NCBI GenBank assembly: GCA_016874895.1 | Contig: VGSX01000009.1 | Coordinates: forward strand, 1 to 28,813 | Length of the DNA stretch: 28,813 nucleotides | From: Deltaproteobacteria bacterium | Lineage (GTDB): Bacteria; Desulfobacterota; Desulfobaccia; Desulfobaccales; Desulfobaccaceae | Reading direction: 5' to 3' | Shown here: positions 16,386 through 24,368 of the stretch, piece after piece | How the letters are laid out: each line of letters starts with the position of its first letter | Numbering within the stretch: position 1 is the stretch's first letter | Made by a program: the position numbers and the translations under genes | The notes under the pieces: generated by a model | Seen by the model: the letters and a program-made list of their open reading frames with translations, nothing else | What the model was told of the DNA's origin: nothing | Database searches by the model: none

Positions 16386-18614
16386 TTATTCCCTGGCCGT
16401 TCGGGCCAAACCATATATACGCCGGTTAACCTCCCTGACCTTGGCCACCAGTTCGGCGTAAGGCTCTTCTCTCACCGTCATTAAGCCATAGTTACAATTT
16501 TCTCCCCGGTTCGCCGGTTGGTCATCCACATCTTTGTACCAGGTAAAACCCACTATCTGGGGGGAGGACAGCAACCGGGCCACGTATCTTTCGTACCACA
16601 GGCCCCGTTCTCTCTGGGTCCTCAGGGTAAACCCCTGCCCCAGGGTGTTGGGCAGGCCGCTGTCCTTGGCCCTGAAGCTGAATTCGGTGATGAGCATGGG
16701 CCGGCGATGCATCCTGTAGGCTTCTGTCAGTTTTTCCAGGGGAGGCAGGGGTTCGTAGGCATTAAAGGAGACAACATCCACATACCTGCCCATGGGCTCC
16801 AGGATCTCCCGGGAAACGGGCTGGCCGCCCATGAACCTGACGCCCAGGATGAGATGATTGGGATCGTATCGTCTGATAACCTCGTGGTTGATTTTAAAAT
16901 ACTGTTCCGCGGTCAAAGCCAGAAAGGCGGACCGGTCCTGTTGACAGCGGGCTGCGTCCCGCCCCGGTCCCAGGCTCGTGAGGGTCATAAGGTCAGGGAA
17001 ATCTCTGATCTGAGTGCCCCAGGCCTGGTTAAAGGAGGCGGGGTCGCCGCTGTAGCGGCTGCGCAAGAAATCCACCACGGCCTGTTTCCCCGGCCTTTCC
17101 GGGGGGAGGGCGATAAACATATCAAAAAGGGAAAATTCCACTGCCGGAGTGAAGATATTGCCGCTCCAGGCCAGTTCATTGCCTAAAAAATAGCCCAGCA
17201 GGTATGGATCGTCCTTGACTCTGGCCGAGGTTCGGCTAAATTCCCGCTCCAGGATGTCCCTGAATTTTGGGTCATAGACATCCGGAAAGCCGAAGGTTTC
17301 GCTGGGGATGCCGGCCGGCAGGGCACTCCGGGGGCCGATGAGGGCCGGGACCCGGACCTCCGGGGCGATGAACGGGAAACCCCAGAGCGAGGGGCTGGCC
17401 GGCAGGTCATAGACCACCTGGTCAAACAGGGTATTATGGCTCACCAGATTGAAACCCCAGTCCTTGAGGCGCTGGGCCGAGGCCTGCCGCCATTGCCGTT
17501 GCGCCTCCGTGCCGTGAACCATCTCGCCGATGCGCCGGAAGGCCTCGTCGATCTGTTCCGGGGCCTGGGGAGAGCCGGATTCCACTGAGTCTTTAATCTG
17601 TTGGCGCACTTCCTGGGGGAAGAGGGTCTGGAAGTCAGCCCCTAATTGAGACGCGGTTACTTCCATCAGCTGTGTCAATAACTGATACCGCTCCCGGACG
17701 GTGCCGGGTTGGGTGGGCACGTTCCGGACCTGTTCAATCTCTTCGGCTTCCCGACCTTTCCGGGACATGCTTTGCAGTCCCGCAGCAATGAAGCCGTGGC
17801 CTTCCGGGGTGATGAGCCACCAGCGGCCATTGATTTGCTGGGCGTGGAAAAAGCCGGTGCGGCGGCCCTGAATGGCCTTATAGCCCCCATATCGGTCCAG
17901 ATCTTCCGGACGCACGGCTTCGCTGCGGGCCGCAGTTTTCGGGGCGATCTCGGCCACCTCGATCTTATCCCACCAGACCGCGCCCTGAGCGCCTTGCACG
18001 CCAAGGATCACCTTCATGGTGGCACAGTCCTGGGGGACCGCAAACACCAGTTTTTGTTGCTGCCAATCACTGGCAGTGGTGACAAAGGGACTCTCAAAAG
18101 CCAGGGGCGCTTCCAGACCGGGGATGAAAAAAAGCACGGTGACACAGGCGCCGCCCCGGGCGCCGGGGCGGGTCAGGAGATCCTCGGTTTTTACCCAGGC
18201 CGAAAGTTGATACCAGCGTTCGGGGGAGGGGCAGGCCAGCTGCTGCAGGACCCCGGAGACCTGATCGGCCTGATTTTTTATAATCTTCAGGGATTTTCTG
18301 CCGGAGTAAGCCACGGTCTCATCCCAGAGAAAGCTGGCGGCGCGGGTCGTTTCCGGCAGGGGCTCCCAACCTGCGGGCCGATCCGGATTCTGGAGGTCGC
18401 CCTGTTCAAAATCGCCGTTGTCCACGGCTGAACCGGAGACGTGCCGTTGCTGCGGGGGCGCCTCGACGCGAGCCCTGCCCTGGCTTTGGGCCAGCATTAC
18501 CGGTACTCCTTCGGCCTGAGGGCTGCACAAGATCTCTCTCGAAATACCACCTAAAAGAATCAAAACCATCAGGCCGGCCATGCCTAACCGAAAGCTGGTC
18601 TGGCGTTTTCCCAT
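16386..18614 (-). CDS. Exported clan-A glycoside hydrolase with N-terminal jelly-roll-like domain
   Basis: 742 aa. A signal peptide (MGKRQ..., hydrophobic core at about residues 12-24) sends it to the periplasm or outside. Residues about 65-225 (NGDFEQGDLQNPDRPAGWEP...) look like a carbohydrate-binding jelly roll. The barrel begins at GRWWLITPEGHGFIAAG, a phrase shared with agarase-like GH50/GH42 relatives. The acid/base is probably E480 in YFLGNELAWSGN, and the nucleophile E644 in LITEFSFRAKD, the expected strand-4 and strand-7 positions of clan A. It lies between a radical SAM gene and the polymerase gene. It may trim or release the polysaccharide made by this locus; substrate and exact family are uncertain. 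ATG at 18614 with a GGGAG site. Confidence 0.85.
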   Translation of the reverse strand: MGKRQTSFRLGMAGLMVLILLGGISREILCSPQAEGVPVMLAQSQGRARVEAPPQQRHVSGSAVDNGDFEQGDLQNPDRPAGWEPLPETTRAASFLWDETVAYSGRKSLKIIKNQADQVSGVLQQLACPSPERWYQLSAWVKTEDLLTRPGARGGACVTVLFFIPGLEAPLAFESPFVTTASDWQQQKLVFAVPQDCATMKVILGVQGAQGAVWWDKIEVAEIAPKTAARSEAVRPEDLDRYGGYKAIQGRRTGFFHAQQINGRWWLITPEGHGFIAAGLQSMSRKGREAEEIEQVRNVPTQPGTVRERYQLLTQLMEVTASQLGADFQTLFPQEVRQQIKDSVESGSPQAPEQIDEAFRRIGEMVHGTEAQRQWRQASAQRLKDWGFNLVSHNTLFDQVVYDLPASPSLWGFPFIAPEVRVPALIGPRSALPAGIPSETFGFPDVYDPKFRDILEREFSRTSARVKDDPYLLGYFLGNELAWSGNIFTPAVEFSLFDMFIALPPERPGKQAVVDFLRSRYSGDPASFNQAWGTQIRDFPDLMTLTSLGPGRDAARCQQDRSAFLALTAEQYFKINHEVIRRYDPNHLILGVRFMGGQPVSREILEPMGRYVDVVSFNAYEPLPPLEKLTEAYRMHRRPMLITEFSFRAKDSGLPNTLGQGFTLRTQRERGLWYERYVARLLSSPQIVGFTWYKDVDDQPANRGENCNYGLMTVREEPYAELVAKVREVNRRIYGLARTARE

Positions 18615-18640
18615 GATATACTCCCTAAACTGGCCACAGT

Positions 18641-19975
18641 TCAGCTAAACCTCAGGTTGGGGATGAGTTTTTTCAGCCCTGTTTTGATCCGGTGGAGCAG
18701 ATCAAAGGTGACATCGACAAACGGCACCTGGGGGTTGTGATAGAACAGAGACAATGGCACCGTCTCGGTATCGGGCAACAGATCGGCCTCGGGGGCAATA
18801 CTCCCTTCCGCCAGGGCGATGGCATAGAGTTCCGTATTGGGCATCAGCCGGGGCACATTGACGAAGACCTGCACCGGTTTGGGCTGCTGCCGGGAAAACT
18901 TGGTCTTGAAAAAGAGCCACATCAGGTGCAGATACGAGGCCACCGTCTGACCGGGGGGATTGGCAAAGAAAAAAAACTTCATCTGCACCCCCTGGAAGGT
19001 CTGAGCCAACTGGTAGGTGCGCCAGACGTCGGCAAAGGTAAAGGGTTTGCGCAGCAGTTGCAGGGAACGGTCATTGAAGCCGTCGGAGGAAAAGTCATAG
19101 GAGACACAGCCGGCGTCTTTGGCTAACTGCAGGAATTCCCGGTCAGCCAGCCGCTCATTAAAAAAAGCCCCCCAGTTGACCTTGACGCCACGCCTGATGA
19201 TCTCCCGGCAGATGGCGGCGGCATGGTGTTTGGGCAGGGCGAAGACCGAATCGGCAAAGACAAACTGCTTGACCCCCCACCGGTGCACCAGTTCCTCGAT
19301 TTCGTCCACCACGCCTGCCGGGGGACGCAGTTTCTGCACGGTGCCGGTGAGAAAAGGATAGACGCAGTAGATGCACTTCAGACTGCACCCCCGGCGAGAA
19401 AGCACCCCTATGCTCTCCGGGCCGTCGTATTTGCTCAGTTCAAACAGATCCCAGCGCGGTTTCAGGGACCAGATAAAATCTGTGGCCGGGCGCTCCCCGG
19501 TGAAGTGGATGGCGCCGTTTTGCCGATAATAAACCCCTTTAACCCGCTCGGGCGAGTCCAGGTGCTCCAGCAGTTCGGGAAAACTTTCTTCACCGTCCAG
19601 ATAGACTCCCAAATCGATTTCAGGATGGCGGGCCATGATCTGATCAGCGAAGATGGAAAAGGCCGGACCGCCGATGACCAGCGGCACTCGGGGACGGAGC
19701 TTCCGGAGCAGCTCCAGGGTCGGTTTCAAAGTTTTGAAATAATAATAAGGGTCACCATACTGCGTGGTATCGATATTGCGAAAAGAAATACCGATGACTT
19801 CCGGGTCAAACTCCTCGATCTGCATCACCAGATCATGATAGGGGTCGGCGGCTACATTCGGATCGAAGGCCTTGACCTCGTGACGGCTGAGACTGGCGGC
19901 AATGTAGGCCAGACCGAGAGGAAATATGGGCGCCTCCCGGCGTCCCAGGTAGGCTTGCAGTAAAAAAACCTTCAT
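18641..19975 (-). CDS. B12-binding domain radical SAM protein (3 of 3)
   Basis: 444 aa. The N-terminus reads MKVFLLQAYLGRREAPIFPLGLAYIAASL, with FDPEVIGISFRN and VIGGPAFSIFADQIMARHPEID, all typical of the B12-binding domain of class B radical SAM proteins. The cluster motif is C197, C201, C204 (SRRGCSLKCIYCVYP), and DFSSDGFNDRSLQLLRK marks the later barrel. The start is ATG with AGGA seven bases upstream. It lies between the Wza-type gene (105 bp) and the hydrolase gene (26 bp) on the same strand. It differs in length from the other two radical SAM proteins here and was not judged a recent duplicate of either. The reaction is unknown. Confidence 0.9.
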   Translation of the reverse strand: MKVFLLQAYLGRREAPIFPLGLAYIAASLSRHEVKAFDPNVAADPYHDLVMQIEEFDPEVIGISFRNIDTTQYGDPYYYFKTLKPTLELLRKLRPRVPLVIGGPAFSIFADQIMARHPEIDLGVYLDGEESFPELLEHLDSPERVKGVYYRQNGAIHFTGERPATDFIWSLKPRWDLFELSKYDGPESIGVLSRRGCSLKCIYCVYPFLTGTVQKLRPPAGVVDEIEELVHRWGVKQFVFADSVFALPKHHAAAICREIIRRGVKVNWGAFFNERLADREFLQLAKDAGCVSYDFSSDGFNDRSLQLLRKPFTFADVWRTYQLAQTFQGVQMKFFFFANPPGQTVASYLHLMWLFFKTKFSRQQPKPVQVFVNVPRLMPNTELYAIALAEGSIAPEADLLPDTETVPLSLFYHNPQVPFVDVTFDLLHRIKTGLKKLIPNLRFS

Positions 19976-20048
19976 TAAGGTATCCTGATAGCGGTTCTCT
20001 CCCCATCCTGCCAGGGAGAGGAAGTTAGTGGCGTCTGGGATAATCAGA

Positions 20049-20073
20049 CCGGCAGCAACGTCGGTCCTGCCGG
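20049..20073 (-). other. Hairpin after the Wza-type gene
   Basis: CCGGCAG (20049-20055) pairs with CTGCCGG (20067-20073), just past the stop at 20081 on the minus strand. No T-run follows, so it is not a standard terminator. It might reduce read-through or protect the upstream message inside the operon. Confidence 0.35.
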
Positions 20074-20080
20074 GATCCGG

Positions 20081-20872
20081 CTACGGAATGGATATCGGGG
20101 CATAAAGCCTTTTACCCTGGATAACGTCAATGATCATCGGCGCTAAAATGATCATCTGCTCAGCGGTTAGAAGCGGCTGCAGGATGTTTTGGAGCCTCTG
20201 CATAAATCTTTCCACGTTGGCGATTTTGCTGGGCATGACATAGACTATGTCGCCGGATTGCAGAAAAAAGGCCGGGACTTTGGCCCCATCCTGGAAGAAA
20301 TCGCCGCTGTTGACCGAAAAAACGTTGTATTTATCCTGGGCCCGCCGGATGAGCAGGACCCTCTGTCGGTTGGCGTCCCGGTTAAACCAGCCGGCCCGGG
20401 CCAATCCCTCCATCATCAGCAGCGGCCGGTGAAAAGCAAAAGTGCCCGGACTGTTCACTTCGCCGAAAACATGAATCTGCTGCCGGCTGGCGGTGGTGCT
20501 GAATTCCACCTGGGGGTCGACGAAATACTTTTTCAGACCGTTGGCCACCAGCTCCCGGGCACCGGGCACCGACTGGCCGGACAGCTTAACGGCGCCCAAC
20601 AGGGGAAAATATATCTCTCCGGAATTATTGATAATGGCGGTGCGCTGCAGCTCATCGAAGCCATAACCCCACACCCGGATGGTCACTTCATCGCCCGTGT
20701 CCAGAATATAGGGGGCCGAGGCCCGGATCTCGGTGATATCCTGGCTGGGAGGCAACTGGGCCGGATCTTCTAATTCCCGGGAGCGTATCGTAGTGCAGGA
20801 AGTTATCGCCAAGAGCCAGATCGCCAGGCTTAGATACGCTAATACGTGGTTCCCTGCGGTTTTTGGTCTCAA
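20081..20872 (-). CDS. Wza-type polysaccharide export lipoprotein
   Basis: 263 aa. An N-terminal hydrophobic segment ends in a lipobox (LAITSC, Cys near residue 26), so the mature protein is an outer-membrane or periplasm-facing lipoprotein. The Poly_export domain (about residues 50-130) has YILDTGDEVTIRVWG and GEIYFPLLGAV. An SLBB-like domain follows, with VFGEVNSPGTFAFHRPLLMMEGLARAG. The C-terminus is short, as in minimal Wza relatives with a single SLBB domain. Together with the Wzz protein it should form the export channel. The start is a TTG at 20872 with GGAG about ten bases upstream. No ATG or GTG in this frame leaves a complete signal peptide, so TTG is preferred. Confidence 0.9.
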   Translation of the reverse strand: MRPKTAGNHVLAYLSLAIWLLAITSCTTIRSRELEDPAQLPPSQDITEIRASAPYILDTGDEVTIRVWGYGFDELQRTAIINNSGEIYFPLLGAVKLSGQSVPGARELVANGLKKYFVDPQVEFSTTASRQQIHVFGEVNSPGTFAFHRPLLMMEGLARAGWFNRDANRQRVLLIRRAQDKYNVFSVNSGDFFQDGAKVPAFFLQSGDIVYVMPSKIANVERFMQRLQNILQPLLTAEQMIILAPMIIDVIQGKRLYAPISIP

Positions 20873-21106
20873 CTCCGTCTTTCTCCACCCTGCAGGCCCG
20901 GCAATTTCCGGAGGAATTGAATAATATAATTAATTCAGCCGGTTTTCCTGAGACGCGGGAGATTGGCAGAGATTATAAAAAAACAGGCAACTCCCATAAC
21001 TCAATGCATCGGCTGTTGTTTGCTGGCTGCAACTATGGCGGGCTGATTTCCTTATACCGTTTCAATATGCCGAATGTGGCCAGGAAAATCAACAAAAAAT
21101 GTCGAT

Positions 21107-22213
21107 TTAATCCCGGCGGTGTCCCGGTCCCCCTAATTGGGCCAGCAGCTCGGAGACGGCCTGGGAAACCGAGTCCACCGGGATGGCCGGCATGCACAGG
21201 GGCTGCGGGCATTGGGGCGCCCGGCCGAAGGGATAACAGGGACTGCAGACGGCTGAACTTTGCAGGGCCCGGCGGTGCGGCCCGGGCAGAAACAGCGCTC
21301 CCGCCGCAGTGGGGCCGAACAGGGCCAGCAAGGGGGTGTTCAACGCCGTGGCAATGTGCAGGGGGGAAGAATCATTGGTGATGAGCAGATCCAGCTCCCC
21401 GATGAGGGCCATTAATTCCCGCAGGCCGGTCTGCCCCCGGAGATTAACCACGTCAACAGCGGCATTCCTGGCGTCCTGATAGATTGTCTCCACCTGCTGA
21501 TCCCGCCGGTCGCCCAACAGCAGGAACGTTGCCGGATAAGACGCGGCCAACTCCTTTAACAGGGCAATATATGATGAGGGCGGCCACTGTTTTAAGGTTA
21601 CCTGTTCCAGGGGATTCTGGCCGCCCCCAGGGGCCACCCCGATGAGCCAGCGGCCCGGCAAGGTCTCCGGCAAAATACGTTGTGCCTGCTGCCGCTCGGT
21701 GGGAGTGAGGAAAATTTCCGGTTTGGGGTCATCGGCTTGGAGCCCTAAAGCTCGCACCAGGTCCAGAAAAATATCTCCGAGGTAACGATCGGCCCCGAAA
21801 ACCAGCGGCACGTTCCGGGTCAAAAGGAATTTTGGGCCGCGCTGCCAAAAACCTACCCGCCGCGGGGCCCTGAGAAGCAGCCCCCAGAGATGCACCAGGG
21901 AGGAGGCATGAAACATTATCAGGCCATCCTTGGGGCAGCGGGACAGCAGCCGGGTGAGTTGCGCCAATTTCCTCAGGTCCCTGGAAAACCACCATGATTC
22001 CGGGAAGGTCAGCAGATTATCCAGGTAGGGGTTATGGGCCAGGGCCGGGCCGCTCCGGTCTCCGGTCACCATGACGAGCTGAGTCTGGGGCCAGCCCTTT
22101 TTCAGGGCGCGCAGGGCCGCGGTGGTGAGCAGGACATCACCGATGGCATGCGTCCTAACCAGAAAAAGACGGCGGGGAGGACTGCCGCCTCGGCAAAGAT
22201 AAGGGTTTCGCAA
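21107..22213 (-). CDS. Family 9 glycosyltransferase (heptosyltransferase-like)
   Basis: 368 aa. It has the GT9 N-terminal block LFLVRTHAIGDVLLTTAALRALKK and the donor-site region LITNDSSPLHIATALNTPLLALFGPT near the C-terminus. GT9 enzymes (WaaC/WaaF and RfaQ types) add ADP-heptose to lipopolysaccharide core; several anaerobes use relatives for other surface glycans. The start is TTG at 22213 with AGGA seven bases upstream; there is no better ATG before the conserved block. The gene points the same way as the Wza gene 234 bp downstream, so it could belong to the same transcription unit, though that gap allows a separate promoter. A heptose donor is not proven. Confidence 0.88.
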   Translation of the reverse strand: MRNPYLCRGGSPPRRLFLVRTHAIGDVLLTTAALRALKKGWPQTQLVMVTGDRSGPALAHNPYLDNLLTFPESWWFSRDLRKLAQLTRLLSRCPKDGLIMFHASSLVHLWGLLLRAPRRVGFWQRGPKFLLTRNVPLVFGADRYLGDIFLDLVRALGLQADDPKPEIFLTPTERQQAQRILPETLPGRWLIGVAPGGGQNPLEQVTLKQWPPSSYIALLKELAASYPATFLLLGDRRDQQVETIYQDARNAAVDVVNLRGQTGLRELMALIGELDLLITNDSSPLHIATALNTPLLALFGPTAAGALFLPGPHRRALQSSAVCSPCYPFGRAPQCPQPLCMPAIPVDSVSQAVSELLAQLGGPGHRRD

Positions 22214-22382
22214 AAAACGATCCTGTGTTTACCTGAAAAGTTTAAAGTTCAAAGTTGTTGGACTCGTAAAAAGTCATTTACACTTCTCATCCTAACCCTC
22301 AATGCTGTTGAATTAAGAGCACCTATGAAAAATCCCCACGAACCAGTCGAGGGGAGATGTGCCGTACGCCGGGGTCGCTTAC

Positions 22383-24026
22383 CTAACCGGTCAGGGCGGC
22401 GCTGACGATACGCTGGGCCTCCTGGACGATGTCCTCCAGGTGTTTTTCATCTTTAAAGCTCTCGGCGTAGATCTTATAAATCTCCTCGGTGCCGGAGGGC
22501 CGGGCCGCAAACCAGCCGTTGGCGGTGGTCACCTTGAGCCCGCCGATGGGGGCATTATTGCCGGGGGCTGCGGTCAGCTTGGCGATAATGGGCTCACCGG
22601 CCAGGGTCGAGGCAGTGACGGCCTCGGGGGCGAGCTTGGCCAACCTGGCCTTCTCTACCGGGGTGGCCGGGGCGTCCAGACGGATGAAATGGGGGGTTCC
22701 TAGCTCGGCGGTAAGGTCGCAATAGTACTCCCCCGGATCCTTCCCGGTCCGAGCGGTGATTTCTCCCGCCAGCAGGTTGGGGACCAGGCCGTCTTTATCC
22801 GTGGTCCAGACGGTGCCGTCCTGCCGCAGGAAGGAGGCGCCGGCGCTCTCCTCGCCGCCGAAACCCAAAGACCCAACCAAAAGTCCCTCCACAAACCACT
22901 TAAACCCCACGGGGACCTCCACCAGCTGCCGGTTGGCCCGGGCCGCCACCCGGTCGATGAGGCTGCTGCTCACCAGGGTCTTGCCTACGGCGGCATTTTC
23001 CGGCCATCCCGGGCGGTGGGCGAACAGGTAGTCGATGGCCACGGCCAGATAGTGATTCGGGGGCAGCAAACCCTGGCTGCGGGTGACAATCCCATGCCGG
23101 TCGCCGTCTGTGTCGTTGGCAAAGGCGACGTCAAAACGCTCCCTCAGGTCTATGAGACTGGCCATGGCATATACCGAGGACGGGTCCATGCGGATCTGAC
23201 CGTCCCAGTCCAGGGTCATAAACCGGAAGGTGGGGTCAATGCTCTTATTGACAATTTCCAGGTTGAGGCGGTGACGCTCCGCCACTGCGGCCCAGAAGGC
23301 CGTGACGGCGCCGCCCAGGGGGTCCACTCCCAGGCAGACCCCGCTGCTCCGGATAATATCCAGGTCCACTACGGCCGGCAGATCGTCCACGTAGGCCTGG
23401 ACGTAGTTATGGCGATGCGTGGTGGCTGCAGTCAGGGCCCGTTCAAAAGGCAGCCGGGGCACCTGGTGCATTCCCTCGGTTAGAATGGCGTTGGCCTGCT
23501 GTTCGATCCACTGGGTCACCCCGGTTTCCGCCGGCCCCCCGTGGGGAGGGTTGTATTTGAAACCACCATCCTGCGGCGGATTATGGGATGGGGTGATGAC
23601 GATGCCGTCGGCCAGCCCCTGGGTCCGCCCCCGGTTATAGGTCAGGATGGCATGGGAGATCACTGGCGTGGGAGTGTAACCGCCGTCCGCGTCCACCATG
23701 ACGTCCACCTTGTTGGCTGTCAGGACCTCCAGGGCGCTGGCAAAGGCCGGCTCCGACAGGGCATGGGTGTCGATCCCCAGGAACAGCGGCCCGGTGATGC
23801 CCTGCTGCCGGCGGTAGCGGCAGATGGCCTGGGTGGTGGCCAGGATGTGGGCTTCATTAAAAGAGTTATCCAAGGCGGAGCCGCGATGCCCGGAGGTCCC
23901 GAAGGCAACTCGCTGACCGGGTTCCGCCGGGTCCGGCTGCCCGGTGTAATAGGCCGTCACCAGTCTGGGGATATTGATCAAAGCCGCCGGGTCGGCGGAC
24001 TTACCGGCGCCTGGGTGAACTCCCAT
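22383..24026 (-). CDS. pgm: Phosphoglucomutase (alpha-D-glucose 1,6-phosphomutase)
   Basis: 547 aa, the usual length of bacterial Pgm. Signatures of the alpha-D-phosphohexomutase family are all present: FGTSGHRGS near residue 43, the phosphoserine loop VITPSHNPPQDGGFKYNPPHGG, the metal loop NDTDGDRHGIV, the sugar-binding loop GFGGEESAGASFL and the phosphate-binding RPSGTEEIYKIYAES at the end. It interconverts glucose 6-phosphate and glucose 1-phosphate, feeding UDP/ADP-glucose for the polysaccharide and for trehalose synthesis. The ATG at 24026 has a strong GGAGG site. There is a 169-bp gap to the next minus-strand gene, so a separate transcript is likely. Confidence 0.96.
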   Translation of the reverse strand: MGVHPGAGKSADPAALINIPRLVTAYYTGQPDPAEPGQRVAFGTSGHRGSALDNSFNEAHILATTQAICRYRRQQGITGPLFLGIDTHALSEPAFASALEVLTANKVDVMVDADGGYTPTPVISHAILTYNRGRTQGLADGIVITPSHNPPQDGGFKYNPPHGGPAETGVTQWIEQQANAILTEGMHQVPRLPFERALTAATTHRHNYVQAYVDDLPAVVDLDIIRSSGVCLGVDPLGGAVTAFWAAVAERHRLNLEIVNKSIDPTFRFMTLDWDGQIRMDPSSVYAMASLIDLRERFDVAFANDTDGDRHGIVTRSQGLLPPNHYLAVAIDYLFAHRPGWPENAAVGKTLVSSSLIDRVAARANRQLVEVPVGFKWFVEGLLVGSLGFGGEESAGASFLRQDGTVWTTDKDGLVPNLLAGEITARTGKDPGEYYCDLTAELGTPHFIRLDAPATPVEKARLAKLAPEAVTASTLAGEPIIAKLTAAPGNNAPIGGLKVTTANGWFAARPSGTEEIYKIYAESFKDEKHLEDIVQEAQRIVSAALTG

Positions 24027-24062
24027 AATCGCTCCTCCGCAGTAGCATTTTTTCCTTTGAAA

Positions 24063-24187
24063 ATCCCCCTAAATCCCCCTTTAGAAAAGGGGGACTTTTT
24101 CATCCTGGTTCCCAAGTTGCACTTGGGAACCCAAGATATCGCCAAGCTGTGCTTGGCCACCTTTTCTAAAGGGAGGTCAGGGGGGAT
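24063..24187. mobile_element. MITE-like compound inverted-repeat element
   Basis: Outer arms of 28 bp at 24063-24090 and 24160-24187 are inverted copies matching at 23 of 28 positions (ends ATCCCCC..., inner TTTAGAAAAGG). Inside are two perfect hairpins: GGTTCCCAAGT/ACTTGGGAACC with loop TGC (24107-24131) and GCCAAGC/GCTTGGC with loop TGT (24141-24157). No coding capacity. From memory, similar repeats with AATCCCCC and GGTTCCCAAG are dispersed in many bacterial genomes. No obvious target duplication was found. Confidence 0.7.
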
Positions 24188-24268
24188 ATTAATCATCAGG
24201 GGTGGTCTCAACCTGCCATGATCATTTCTTGCAAAGCAAAGGGCCGGGAGCAGGTTTAACCTCCTCTA

Positions 24269-24297
24269 TGGTGAAAACCCGGCATACCGGATATAAT
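24269..24297 (+). promoter_or_regulatory. Possible sigma-70 promoter for the trans-sulfuration gene
   Basis: A perfect TATAAT lies at 24292-24297. The hexamer 17 bp upstream, TGGTGA at 24269-24274, matches the -35 consensus poorly. The start codon is 72 bp further on. Confidence 0.3.
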
Positions 24298-24368
24298 ACA
24301 ATCATTACTGTCCTGAGGCAAGGCAGATCAAACAGCCGGCGGTCTGCGGCCGGCCCCGGAGTTGAACT

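Larger units (their letters stand above)
24027..24368. other. Divergent intergenic region between pgm and the trans-sulfuration gene
   Basis: A 342-bp stretch with both promoters expected inside. 24063-24187 is a compound inverted-repeat element (listed separately). To its right, AACCTGC (24210-24216) can pair with GCAGGTT (24250-24256), and CCGGG (24244-24248) with CCCGG (24278-24282), which interleave as a possible pseudoknot. A TATAAT hexamer lies at 24292-24297. Confidence 0.5.

Noticed and set aside
22214..22382. Possible small gene or RNA between the GT9 and pgm genes
   Set aside because: No frame with a ribosome site, no tRNA-like arms and no strong stem were seen in this 169-bp gap.
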